From Flavobacterium salmonis (GTDB taxonomy: Bacteria; Bacteroidota; Bacteroidia; Flavobacteriales; Flavobacteriaceae): a DNA stretch of 64,000 bases. The stretch lies in assembly GCF_903819435.1 (NCBI RefSeq), contig NZ_CAIJDP010000052.1, forward strand, positions 1 to 64,000, written 5' to 3'. A program made the translations under genes and the position numbers. Positions 1-6,789 of this stretch are shown here, one piece after another. The notes beneath the pieces were generated by a model. That model was not told the origin of the DNA. It searched no databases and saw only the letters and a program-made list of their open reading frames with translations. Positions within the stretch are counted from its first letter, which is position 1, and each line of letters opens with the position of its first letter.

Positions 1-2
1 TT

Positions 3-91
3 GGTGGTCAATTTGCTCCGGAATTAGGTGGTCAGTTTGCTCCGGAACGGGTGGTCAATTTACTCCGGAATTAGGTGGTCAAATTGACCGG
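3..91. mobile_element. Terminal repeats of an IS21-like insertion sequence (one end only)
   Basis: The sequence shows four tandem copies of a unit that begins GGTGGTCA and continues with TTTGCTCCGGAA, at about 3-26, 27-49, 50-73 and a diverged, shorter copy at 74-91 that ends TTGACCGG. Repeated subterminal and terminal sequences of this kind are known for IS21-family elements, including Bacteroidota members. The transposase genes (istA/istB) would lie left of the window. I cannot place the exact last base of the element; it is probably between 86 and 91. The assignment to IS21 is from the repeat pattern alone. Confidence 0.6.
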
Positions 92-2078
92 TTTTTCCAC
101 TAATCCTTTAGAAATTGAAATGATAGTAAATCCTGCAACATTTCAGGCTATGACATCAATTGAAATGATGGAGCAAAAAGGAGATAAATATTCATCCTCA
201 TACATTGATGGCAAAATCACGTTTAACATTCCATTTTCTTCATTGGTAGAATTCATGGGGTCAAAAAATGAAGGCGAGCGAGTGATGATGAAAGAAATTC
301 TCAAATCTCTAAATTTAGTTAGCGGTATTTCGATTACCGATGAAGATATAAATAATATTATAGAGCATCATATGCCTCTGAATCAAGCAAAAATGATTTT
401 GATTTCTGACAGTCAGCAAGATTTAATGATTGAACGCAGATGGCTTGCGAAGGCATTTTTGTTAACCGATGCTGAGGTTGAAATTTTACTGGATGAGTTA
501 CCTAGTTTGATTGAAACAAAAATGACTATCCCTGAAAAAATTATTAATGCTGATGAAAAAAAGGCTTTATTTAACACGGCTACTACTGTCTTAATAGAAA
601 AACTTAAGAAAGAAATTGGAGCATTCAATCACGAAGATCTATTAATATCTCTTTTGAAACTACATGAGGCGTTAGTTCAAAAAAGAGAATATAATAAGAC
701 TATCATCCCTGCACAATTGCTCTGCTTTGGGGGTATTGAAGCTAAAGTAAATGAAATACATGAAAATGAAAAAAATCTTGTAAGGACTTCGGTAGCCCTT
801 AGAGGATTAATTGAATACCTTGCAGCACAACCTATATCGGGAGCATTAAGTTCAAGTTTAGATGATATTGATAGGCTTTTGGCATTGATGCATGAAATTG
901 TGAATTATGGTTTTTTAAGTGATGCGGTACATTTTAAAATGGATGACCCTGAAGTTGGAAAATTACCTTCTGGACGTATCGGTATATCGAGAGATTTTTT
1001 TGAGGAAAAACTTAAACCTTATTCTGAATCCAATACTAAAGCTGAAATTGATGATTACATATCAAATTTCGAAAACAGATTTGAAGTATATAACCCAGTG
1101 GATGAAAACGATGCCGACCCAGAAATAATCCAATCGATAGAGGAGTTAGATGAAGCGTTTCTGAAAGATTGGGGAATTACTTTTTCAAATCTTTATGCTT
1201 TATTTTATCATGCAGCGGTGTTGTGTATGCAAGCAGAAAAATCAGTCATTACAATGGAAGAAGATGAATTGATTGAAAAACTTGTTATTGATTTCAACTA
1301 TCCAAGAGAACAAGCTATAGCTGGAATTAACCGACTTGTTTTATCGTCAAGGGATTCATACCTAACAGCTCCTGAAAATTACAATAATAGTGAAGTTTTC
1401 CCATGGAAATACAATCGCGAATTTAGTTTAACAAGAAGGTTTTTGGTGAGACATTCAAATTTAGATAAAAAAGATTTTTTGAGTTGGGGCTTTAGAGCTG
1501 CTATAGCTACTCAAAAGCAATTACAATTTTTATTACATAGTGGAAAATTAAATAATGGAGGTGTTGAGATTAAGCGGATAATGGGGGCATTTCGTGTTAA
1601 GAATGGAAATGTGTATAGAAATATTGTAAAAGACTGGCTTGCTTCACACTCCGATTTCATTGTTATTGATTATGAAGTCAAAATCGCTCCGAGGGGACCT
1701 TTAAATGCCGATAAACCATATGGTGATGTGGATGTCCTAGCGTTTCATAAACCAAGCAGTACTGTTTTTAGTATTGAATGTAAGAACACAACTAAAGCCA
1801 AAAATATACATGAAATGAAAAATGAAATGGACAGCTATCTTGGACGTGAAGGTGGAAAAGGAATGATTACTAAACATGTTGACCGACATAATTGGCTTAT
1901 TAATAACAAAGAAAAATTACAGAAACTTTTTAAAGTTGAAACACCTATTACTGTGAAATCGTTAATGCTTTCATCTGAAGTAATTCCTACTCCATATATT
2001 AAATCAGAGGCATTACCTTTACCTATAATAGCATTCCACAATTTAAAACGAGAAGGTACAAAACTATTATTTGAATAA
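75..2078 (+). pseudogene. 5'-truncated protein with PD-(D/E)XK nuclease-like C-terminal domain
   Basis: The frame is open for 667 codons, but its apparent GTG start and first five codons come from the insertion-sequence repeat, and an in-frame stop lies just upstream, so the native N-terminus is probably missing. Most of the protein (residues about 20-500) has no motif I recognise. Near the C-terminus, D551 and D553, followed by E568-C-K570, fit the D...ExK pattern of the PD-(D/E)XK restriction-endonuclease-like fold, which suggests a DNA-acting or defence-related protein. A shorter product could start at an internal Met such as residue 17. Whether the remaining protein is made or active cannot be told from the sequence. 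There is no signal peptide. Confidence 0.6.
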
Positions 2079-2178
2079 TAGCAACCCATCAGATATAGTT
2101 TGTTTCTAAACAAGAAAGTTAAAAAGTCATTAATAATAGATGAAATGAATTTTATTGCCACTCCTTCCCAACGCTCCA

Positions 2179-2243
2179 AAAGTTTTTGTATGCCAGAAGT
2201 ATATCGCTCCGATAGATAAATGGTGCAAGGCAACAAAAACTTT
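2179..2243. repeat. Palindrome P1, 15-bp arms, 34-nt loop
   Basis: Left arm 2179-2194 (AAAGTTTTTGT, then one extra A, then TGCC) pairs with right arm 2229-2243 (GGCAACAAAAACTTT). The only irregularity is a single bulged A in the left arm. There is no T-run after it typical of an intrinsic terminator on the plus strand. Confidence 0.7.
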
Positions 2244-2256
2244 CCCCAAAGCTTAG

Positions 2257-2338
2257 TTACATAATGTGGCATTATAGTGCATAATCAAAATCCCATTCCA
2301 AAAGAAGTTACCGGATGCACTATAATAACATTATGTAA
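2257..2338. repeat. Palindrome P2, 23 paired positions with an internal bulge, 32-nt loop
   Basis: Left arm 2257-2282 begins TTACATAATGT and ends ATTATAGTGCAT. The right arm 2315-2338 is its reverse complement except that GGC in the left arm faces a single base in the right. Such arms with an asymmetric bulge resemble the architecture of recombination hairpins such as attC sites, but I see no RYYYAAC/GTTRRRY core boxes at the ends, so this identity is not claimed. Confidence 0.75.
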
Positions 2339-2564
2339 AAAAGCCGCTCATCCAACGCGCTTGCCAGTGGCTCCAGGACAACATTTTTTGCAGCTCCCAT
2401 CGCATCACCCAGCTACAAAAAAAACCGTCCTTCGCCACTGTCTTTAACAACGTTCGCCATTTCAGCGGAAACTTCTCGTAACTACCTTCTTTCAATAACG
2501 TTCACGGTCACTGTTTTTAGCAACTTGATGTTTAAAGCGGTAAGTGTTTGCATTGTTTTTGTGC

Positions 2565-2632
2565 GTGTTGTAAATTGCTTATCAACTTCATTTCTGAAAT
2601 TCACGATATTAGGAATAAGCAATTTACAACAC
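2565..2632. repeat. Palindrome P3, perfect 18-bp arms, 32-nt loop
   Basis: Left arm GTGTTGTAAATTGCTTAT at 2565-2582 and its exact reverse complement at 2615-2632. It is preceded by TTGTTTTTGT and followed by CCCAAAAAATCAAG, flanks that recur around P4 although the arm sequences differ. Confidence 0.8.
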
Positions 2633-2658
2633 CCAAAAAATCAAGAGAAGCCAGCAAG

Positions 2659-2843
2659 AGTGTGGTTTTTTATTTGCCACAAACTATCGAAGTAATTGTT
2701 TTCACGATGGCCAGATGTCATAGCAATTTCATAGAACATTCTTTGATAATTGAAAATTTAATAATTCCAAGAACGTTTATGGCATCAAGCCATCATAAAA
2801 ACAATCAGAAGCACCCCAGTAAGCAAATAAAAAACCACACACT
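2659..2843. repeat. Long-range inverted repeat between P3 and P4
   Basis: Left arm 2659-2677 (AGTGTGGTTTTTTATTTGC) and right arm 2823-2843 are reverse complements except for two extra bases (CA) in the right arm. The intervening 145 nt hold no gene that I can support. Confidence 0.65.
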
Positions 2844-2897
2844 TGCCTGCGCTGCTGCCCCATCGCACTCGGAATTATTTTTTTATTGTTTTTGTAA

Positions 2898-2962
2898 GTA
2901 TTGAAAATCACTTGAAACTTTTGCATCACAATTGAAAATATTCGTAAAGTGATTTTCAATAC
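2898..2962. repeat. Palindrome P4, perfect 16-bp arms, 33-nt loop
   Basis: Left arm GTATTGAAAATCACTT at 2898-2913 and exact reverse complement at 2947-2962. It shares its upstream flank (TTGTTTTTGT) and downstream flank (CCCACAAAATCAAG) with P3, while its arms are different yet still fully self-complementary. Confidence 0.8.
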
Positions 2963-2985
2963 CCACAAAATCAAGTCCAAGAAAG

Positions 2986-3061
2986 AGTATGAATTTTCAA
3001 AACAGAAAAATAATTGGTATGGAATTTTATATCTCTTTTTTCTGTTTTAAAAATCCATACC
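2986..3061. repeat. Palindrome P5, about 25-nt imperfect arms
   Basis: Left arm 2986-3010 (from AGTATGAATTTTC to CAGAAAAA) pairs with 3036-3061 (TTTTTCTG onward to CATACC) with a few mismatches. An alternative, shorter pairing joins GGTATGGA at 3016-3023 with TCCATACC at 3054-3061, so two mutually exclusive folds are possible. Confidence 0.6.
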
Positions 3062-3175
3062 CCTTCTGAAGAACTTCATCTATCTCATCAACTTTTTTAA
3101 ATCCCATTTCATAACAACACCTCGGTGGTAAGGAAAATAAAAAAATAAATAAAAAGAAAGTAAAGGTAAGCTCCA

Positions 3176-3338
3176 GTTTCAAGAAAAGAAAGTTCAAGCC
3201 TTCGGTTTTCAATAAAATCTCCACCCTACGTTTTCAGTTCGCTACAACATTTAACTGAAATAACAACCCCACTTCCGAACAACTTCATCTTAAAAACCCG
3301 GGTAGTATTTTTTTGAAAAAACTTGCTTTTCTTGAAAC
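3176..3338. repeat. 13-bp inverted repeat enclosing a smaller 8-bp palindrome
   Basis: GTTTCAAGAAAAG at 3176-3188 is exactly complementary to CTTTTCTTGAAAC at 3326-3338. Inside it, TTTCAGTT at 3232-3239 pairs with AACTGAAA at 3253-3260. These extend the palindrome-rich stretch toward the gene at 3482. Function is unknown. Confidence 0.5.
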
Positions 3339-3481
3339 CTCCACTTGATAGACGACTTTCTTTTTTTTCCTTTTTTCTTTTTAAAAATTTTATGTGTGCG
3401 GAGCGTAGCGAGGCATACCTGCATTTCAGAAGAAACAACGCAAAAAATTGAAAATTAATCTAATTTTTAAAAGCCGATGCT

Positions 3482-3904
3482 ATGCTGAAATTTATCATTA
3501 AAACCCACAGAAAAGGAACGATTTACAAAAAACCACACATCTACATTTTAAACAAAGGATTGAACAGTGGAAAGCCTTCAAATGAGCCATTCACTAATAG
3601 TTTCGTGGTCATTTTTCAAAACGAAAAAAATTGTGAGAGCATTTACTTTGTCGCATATAGCCTCTGGAAAACCAAGTTTTGGCATCCATTTCTAGTGGGT
3701 TCAGTAATTCCATTTTTACGTCTTCCTGACTTTAAAAAGGAATTCAATTCAAAAACTGATTTGATGATTACAGAACATGAAGAACATCTTAAAAATATTG
3801 CTGCTCTTAAACTTTTAGAGCAAAAAGAGAAGCAGTTTAATGAAAACATAAATCTTATAAACGACTTACGTAGAGTGATTTTATACAGGTTTTGCAGAAA
3901 ATAA
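3482..3904 (+). CDS. Small conserved protein, DUF6943-like
   Basis: A 140-aa cytoplasmic protein with no signal peptide or membrane segment. The N-terminal half is rich in aromatic and basic residues (KTHRKGTIYKKPH at residues 7-19, then a FWHPFLVGSVIPF segment at about 66-78). The C-terminal third is a charged helix. From memory this matches small Bacteroidota proteins annotated as DUF6943, which often sit in accessory or conjugative regions; the family name is my recollection and not a search result. It is followed 24 bp later by a broken small gene in the same direction. No function is known to me. Confidence 0.65.
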   Translation: MLKFIIKTHRKGTIYKKPHIYILNKGLNSGKPSNEPFTNSFVVIFQNEKNCESIYFVAYSLWKTKFWHPFLVGSVIPFLRLPDFKKEFNSKTDLMITEHEEHLKNIAALKLLEQKEKQFNENINLINDLRRVILYRFCRK

Positions 3905-3928
3905 TTATTAACTTAAATGTGAACAAAA

Positions 3929-4108
3929 ATGAAACTATTTATTTTATACCAAACTGACAATTGGAAATCTAAAGCCTCAAGAGTGTGTTTTGGCGTTTTC
4001 GACACCAAAGCCAAAGCCATTGACAGCGCAAAATGGCAGGAACTATAAAGCTATAATTCCGAAGTGGTAGTTTTAGAGGTAACGCTTAACCTATTTAAAG
4101 AAGTTTAA
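3929..4108 (+). pseudogene. Small conserved gene interrupted by an in-frame TAA
   Basis: Starting at ATG 3929, the frame reads 39 codons (MKLFILYQTDNWKSKASRVC... ending WQEL), meets TAA at 4046-4048, and continues in the same frame for 19 more sensible codons (SYNSEVVVLEVTL...) to TAA at 4106-4108. The residues on both sides of the stop read as one small protein of about 59 residues, so a single-base nonsense mutation is the simplest explanation. It follows the 3482 gene closely and was probably co-transcribed. A functional 39-residue product or stop-codon readthrough are less likely alternatives. Confidence 0.6.
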
Positions 4109-4482
4109 TTTTAGAACGAAAAAAAGCCCAATCCTTGAGGTTTGTACTTCAATATAGTCTAATCCAAAGGTCACCGCAACAAGAATTAGAATATTTTTTA
4201 TGATTCTTAATGAAAATTTTGAGCATTAAAGATAAAAAAAAACTGACATATGCTTTTTCCATGAACTAATTTTGAAGCAAAGCCCATTTGAGTTTTTCAA
4301 TCTGTAGCAATGTTTATGCAAAGTGATTTTGAAACGCATAGCCTGATAAAACCTATACTTTTATTTACAAATATTTGACTATAAGTGATTTAAAATTAAT
4401 ACTTTAGCTTAACTATTAGATATTAGATCAAGTCAATCACTTAAGGTGGCTTTCTCTAATTTTCACACATACATAAAAACAA
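4109..4482. other. Gap between the broken small gene and the SH3-MBL gene
   Basis: The first 80 bases hold structured element copy 1. The rest (about 4191-4482) is AT-rich, with no gene I can support on either strand. It must carry the promoter of the gene at 4483, but no clear flavobacterial promoter motif can be pinned down. Confidence 0.5.
4118..4190 (-). repeat. Structured element copy 1: conserved-loop hairpin followed by T-run (minus strand)
   Basis: Read on the minus strand, the hairpin is TCTAATTC (4190-4183), a 17-nt loop TTGTTGCGGTGACCTTT (4182-4166) and GGATTAGA (4165-4158). A weak stem and GGGCTTTTTTT follow (down to about 4118). The only irregular pair is G-U on the minus strand, which would be an A-C mismatch on the plus strand, so the minus-strand RNA is the likely folded form. 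The loop matches copy 2 at 5932-5966 except for one base. No minus-strand gene is visible immediately upstream of this copy. Confidence 0.6.
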
Positions 4483-5823
4483 ATGGTATATCACCCAAAA
4501 GAGGATTTCACAAAAATAGCTTTGCAAAAAAAAAATCAACAAAAAAAATCATACACAATGAAGAACTTTATGTATGCTTCAAAAAACGAAGCACAAATTT
4601 ATGACAACGTTATTAATAACAAGGGAAAAGAAATTATTAATAGAATCCTTATGGGTACCTATGTAAAAATTGCTGACCAACAAGGAGACTGGTACAAAGT
4701 AGTTACGGCTGGGCCAGATGGTTGGATACACAAAGACGATTTAAGCGACAATATGGGTTTAAAGGTTTTCTTTTTGGACGTAGGTCAGGGCGATGGAATG
4801 TTAGTAGAAATAGGAAAGTACAAAATATTAATTGATGCCGGTCCAAATGATAGCATGTATAGTTATTTAACCAAATGGCAATACAAGTACCAACTTGATA
4901 CAGATAAAAAAGTACATATAGATTTTCTAATCATAAGCCATTTTGATATTGACCATTATAAAGGAGCCATAGAAATTATTAACGATACCAGATTTACATT
5001 CGGCACTATAGTACACGCAGGCATTTTAAAATTTTCAACTAAAAAAGGCGAAAACTCATATTCTACAGGTCTAGGGGAAACGATAAAAGTTGGAAATAAA
5101 GAATACCTTACAACTATATTTAATGACCTTTTAACCATTAATGAATCAGTACCTTTTAACAGAGATGTAACAGCATTCATGCAGGCAATAGCAACTGCTA
5201 ATGAACAAAATAGGATCACTAGTGCTAAAAGAGTTAAAGCTGGTGATAATATTATAACGGAAAGCATAGAAGCACAGGAATTTAGAATTGATGTATTGGC
5301 ACCGTTTACAGAAAATATTGATGACAAACAATGTTTTGTTTATTGGAAAGATGATGGTCAAACAATAAACGGGCACAGTTTAGTTTTAAAACTTACGTAT
5401 GGCTCAAGGTCACTTTTACTAGGTGGTGATTTGAATACTTTTTCTGAAAATTATTTAATGGATAAATATAAAAATCAAAATCCTTTCGAAGTAGATGTTG
5501 CAAAATCTTGCCATCATGGCTCTAATGATTTTACAGAAAAATTTATGGCTTTAGTTAATCCCTTTGCTACAGTAATTTCATCGGGGGATAATGAAAAGCA
5601 TTCACATCCGAGACCCGATGCAATTGGGTGTGCAGGAAAGTACTCAAAAAGTATACGGCCTTTAGTATACTCTACAGAACTAGCTCGTTCTACCGATCTT
5701 AAAAATCAGGAGATTCTATACGGAATGATAAATTTGAGATGCAATGGAAAAGATATTTATATGGCTCAAATGAATGAGGTAAAAACAAATAGTGATGTAT
5801 GGGTTTCTTACATTGTTAAATAA
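4483..5823 (+). CDS. SH3-like domain plus ComEC/Rec2-type metallo-beta-lactamase-fold protein
   Basis: A 446-aa protein without signal peptide or membrane segments, so probably cytoplasmic. Residues about 30-88 look like a bacterial SH3 domain (GDWYKVVTAGPDGWIHKDDL). From residue 93 there is a metallo-beta-lactamase fold of the ComEC/Rec2 C-terminal kind: VGQGDG (100-105), the metal-binding HFDIDH (153-158), GGDLN (314-318), CHHGSND (343-349) and SSGDNEKHSHP (about 366-376). The metal ligands appear intact, so hydrolase activity, possibly on nucleic acid or another phosphodiester, is plausible. It lacks the ComEC channel segments. A second possible start is Met26. It is flanked by the two structured elements and lies among accessory genes, a setting common for defence effectors, but no partner gene is evident. 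Confidence 0.8.
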   Translation: MVYHPKEDFTKIALQKKNQQKKSYTMKNFMYASKNEAQIYDNVINNKGKEIINRILMGTYVKIADQQGDWYKVVTAGPDGWIHKDDLSDNMGLKVFFLDVGQGDGMLVEIGKYKILIDAGPNDSMYSYLTKWQYKYQLDTDKKVHIDFLIISHFDIDHYKGAIEIINDTRFTFGTIVHAGILKFSTKKGENSYSTGLGETIKVGNKEYLTTIFNDLLTINESVPFNRDVTAFMQAIATANEQNRITSAKRVKAGDNIITESIEAQEFRIDVLAPFTENIDDKQCFVYWKDDGQTINGHSLVLKLTYGSRSLLLGGDLNTFSENYLMDKYKNQNPFEVDVAKSCHHGSNDFTEKFMALVNPFATVISSGDNEKHSHPRPDAIGCAGKYSKSIRPLVYSTELARSTDLKNQEILYGMINLRCNGKDIYMAQMNEVKTNSDVWVSYIVK

Positions 5824-5895
5824 TTTTCAAACTATAATAAATTCAAAATCTGTCCTCAAAAAACTAACAGAATACAATTAACAAACCATTAGTAC

Positions 5896-5925
5896 AAAAA
5901 AAGCCTGATCTCACGACCAGGCTTT
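5896..5925 (-). terminator. Intrinsic terminator of the minus-strand cassette
   Basis: On the minus strand, AAAGCCTG (5925-5918) and CAGGCTTT (5907-5900) form an 8-bp stem with a 10-nt loop, followed by a run of T. It lies just after the structured element copy 2 and ends the operon whose last gene is 5967-6143. It also lies 72 bp past the end of the convergent gene at 4483-5823. Confidence 0.8.
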
Positions 5926-5931
5926 CAAATT

Positions 5932-5966
5932 GTTTAACCCAAAGGTCACCACAACAAGGGCTAAAC
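5932..5966 (-). repeat. Structured element copy 2: conserved-loop hairpin in the 3' untranslated region
   Basis: On the minus strand the hairpin begins at the base after the stop codon of the 58-aa gene: GTTTAGCCC (5966-5958), 17-nt loop TTGTTGTGGTGACCTTT (5957-5941), GGGTTAAAC (5940-5932). All nine positions pair if one G-U is allowed. Compared with copy 1, stem positions differ in compensating ways while the loop is nearly identical. A strong terminator follows at once. Confidence 0.65.
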
Positions 5967-6143
5967 TTATTTTTTGTGCTTCTTTTGTAGGCTTTTAAGT
6001 AGCATCGAAATAGTAAAACTAACAATTGCTCCAACAGATGCTAAAATAATAGTTTTTGCAATATCCTCAGAATTTATATTCGGTACTATACTCAAAAATG
6101 TGCCTCCAGCAGTACCCATTAAAGTATGGTTATTCGCTGTCAT
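5967..6143 (-). CDS. 58-aa small membrane protein, last gene of the DUF5675 cassette
   Basis: The minus strand reads MTANNHTLMGTAGGTFLSIV..., with a hydrophobic stretch at about residues 31-49 (TIILASVGAIVSFTISMLL), and ends in a basic tail (KSLQKKHKK). One or two membrane segments are likely. The start overlaps the end of the 71-aa gene by 14 bp, which suggests translational coupling. Size, membrane segment and basic C-terminus are holin-like, but no holin family can be claimed. The structured hairpin and a terminator follow directly after its stop. Confidence 0.7.
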   Translation of the reverse strand: MTANNHTLMGTAGGTFLSIVPNINSEDIAKTIILASVGAIVSFTISMLLKSLQKKHKK

Positions 6144-6345
6144 TACTTGTAGTCAACTGACTAACCGTGGTTAAAACACCACCAGCTACGGCAACATATC
6201 CTCCAATAGTAGTCACTATTGCAGGCAATGCAACTGGTGCTGCTAAAATCGTTCCACCAACAGCTGCCAAAGCCAAACCAATAGTTCGAAGCACTTTAAA
6301 AAACTTTGGTGTAGGAGCTGTAGCTCTATTTATAATTTTTTTCAT
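6130..6345 (-). CDS. 71-aa small membrane protein (holin-like)
   Basis: A basic N-terminus (MKKIINRATAPTPKFFKVLR) is followed by two small-residue-rich hydrophobic stretches at about residues 21-40 and 41-62 (Gly, Ala and Val rich), then a polar tail (TTSNDSE). It lies 9 bp downstream of the DUF5675 gene and overlaps the 58-aa gene, so the three form an operon. The two-helix layout next to a candidate peptidoglycan-active protein resembles holin/endolysin pairs, but this is inference from size and context only. Confidence 0.65.
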   Translation of the reverse strand: MKKIINRATAPTPKFFKVLRTIGLALAAVGGTILAAPVALPAIVTTIGGYVAVAGGVLTTVSQLTTSNDSE

Positions 6346-6354
6346 AATTTAAAA

Positions 6355-6750
6355 TTAAGATTGTACAATCAATTCAACACTTTCTTTATTTTCCAGAGCT
6401 TTATAAACAATGTCTTTCAACTTATTAAAAGCGATTCGAGACATCAAGCCAAGTCCTGGACCAGAAAGCTTTGTTACAGGAGCAATACAGCCTTGCAATT
6501 CCTTTTGGGCATTATTCGCAGGATGAAAAAGAATAAACTTTCTATTCGGTACATCCACCAATTCCAAATGCCATTTGTACTTTGCACTGTATCTTTTTCT
6601 AATAAAATATTTCCCTTCAGGAATGCAGGAAACCTTCGTTTCGTTCATCTTCCAGGGCAATTCAATCGTGTTACAGATCAATTTGCCCTCGCATTCGAGT
6701 TTACCGTTTGTCCCATCAGGGAAATAAGTTCTAATTAATAATAGTTTCAT
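6355..6750 (-). CDS. DUF5675-family protein with L,D-transpeptidase-like His/Cys motif
   Basis: A 131-aa protein without signal peptide. The layout matches DUF5675 proteins as I know them: an N-terminal strand region, a central GKYFIRKRYSAKYKWHLEL segment (residues 47-65), then FILFHPANN (72-80) and LQGCI (85-89). H76 and C88 within this H-x11-C spacing resemble the catalytic His and Cys of YkuD-type L,D-transpeptidases (H...SxGC). I infer a possible peptidoglycan-related cysteine activity; it is not established. The gene is third from the end of the cassette, 39 bp after the 252-aa gene and 9 bp before the holin-like gene. Confidence 0.75.
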   Translation of the reverse strand: MKLLLIRTYFPDGTNGKLECEGKLICNTIELPWKMNETKVSCIPEGKYFIRKRYSAKYKWHLELVDVPNRKFILFHPANNAQKELQGCIAPVTKLSGPGLGLMSRIAFNKLKDIVYKALENKESVELIVQS

Positions 6751-6789
6751 AAGCTTTAAGACTTTCGACTTTTAACCTTCGACTAATTA

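Larger units (their letters stand above)
2079..3481. other. 1.4 kb stretch without a credible gene, dense in long palindromes
   Basis: Short open frames occur on both strands but none has a convincing composition, and several run straight through inverted-repeat arms. What the stretch does hold is a series of long inverted repeats, listed separately, four of which have similar loop lengths (32-34 nt). GC-richer patches at about 2341-2420 and 2840-2870 contrast with the AT-rich background. A motif GGAGCGTAGCGAGGC lies near 3399-3413. The stretch separates the truncated nuclease-like gene from the small gene at 3482. Confidence 0.6.

Noticed and set aside
1835..2272. Minus-strand open frame of 145 codons over the end of the nuclease-like gene
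   Set aside because: It overlaps the well-supported plus-strand frame and the P1 palindrome, and its residue composition is that of a shadow frame.
2257..2338. Reading the palindromes as integron attC sites
   Set aside because: Arm length and bulge fit, but I find no RYYYAAC and GTTRRRY core boxes and no integron integrase in the window; kept only as one possibility in a finding.
2548..2904. Plus-strand open frame of 118 codons in the palindrome region
   Set aside because: It runs through both arms of P3 and the long-range inverted repeat; the translation is rich in Cys, His and Ser with no protein-like pattern.
3226..3438. Minus-strand open frame of 70 codons
   Set aside because: It lies across the 3232-3260 and 3176-3338 inverted repeats and has a composition dominated by Lys, Ser and Phe typical of AT-rich non-coding DNA.
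5974..6352. Plus-strand open frames over the small membrane protein genes
   Set aside because: They are antisense to a tightly packed minus-strand operon and lack any start context; the minus-strand reading gives the coherent proteins.
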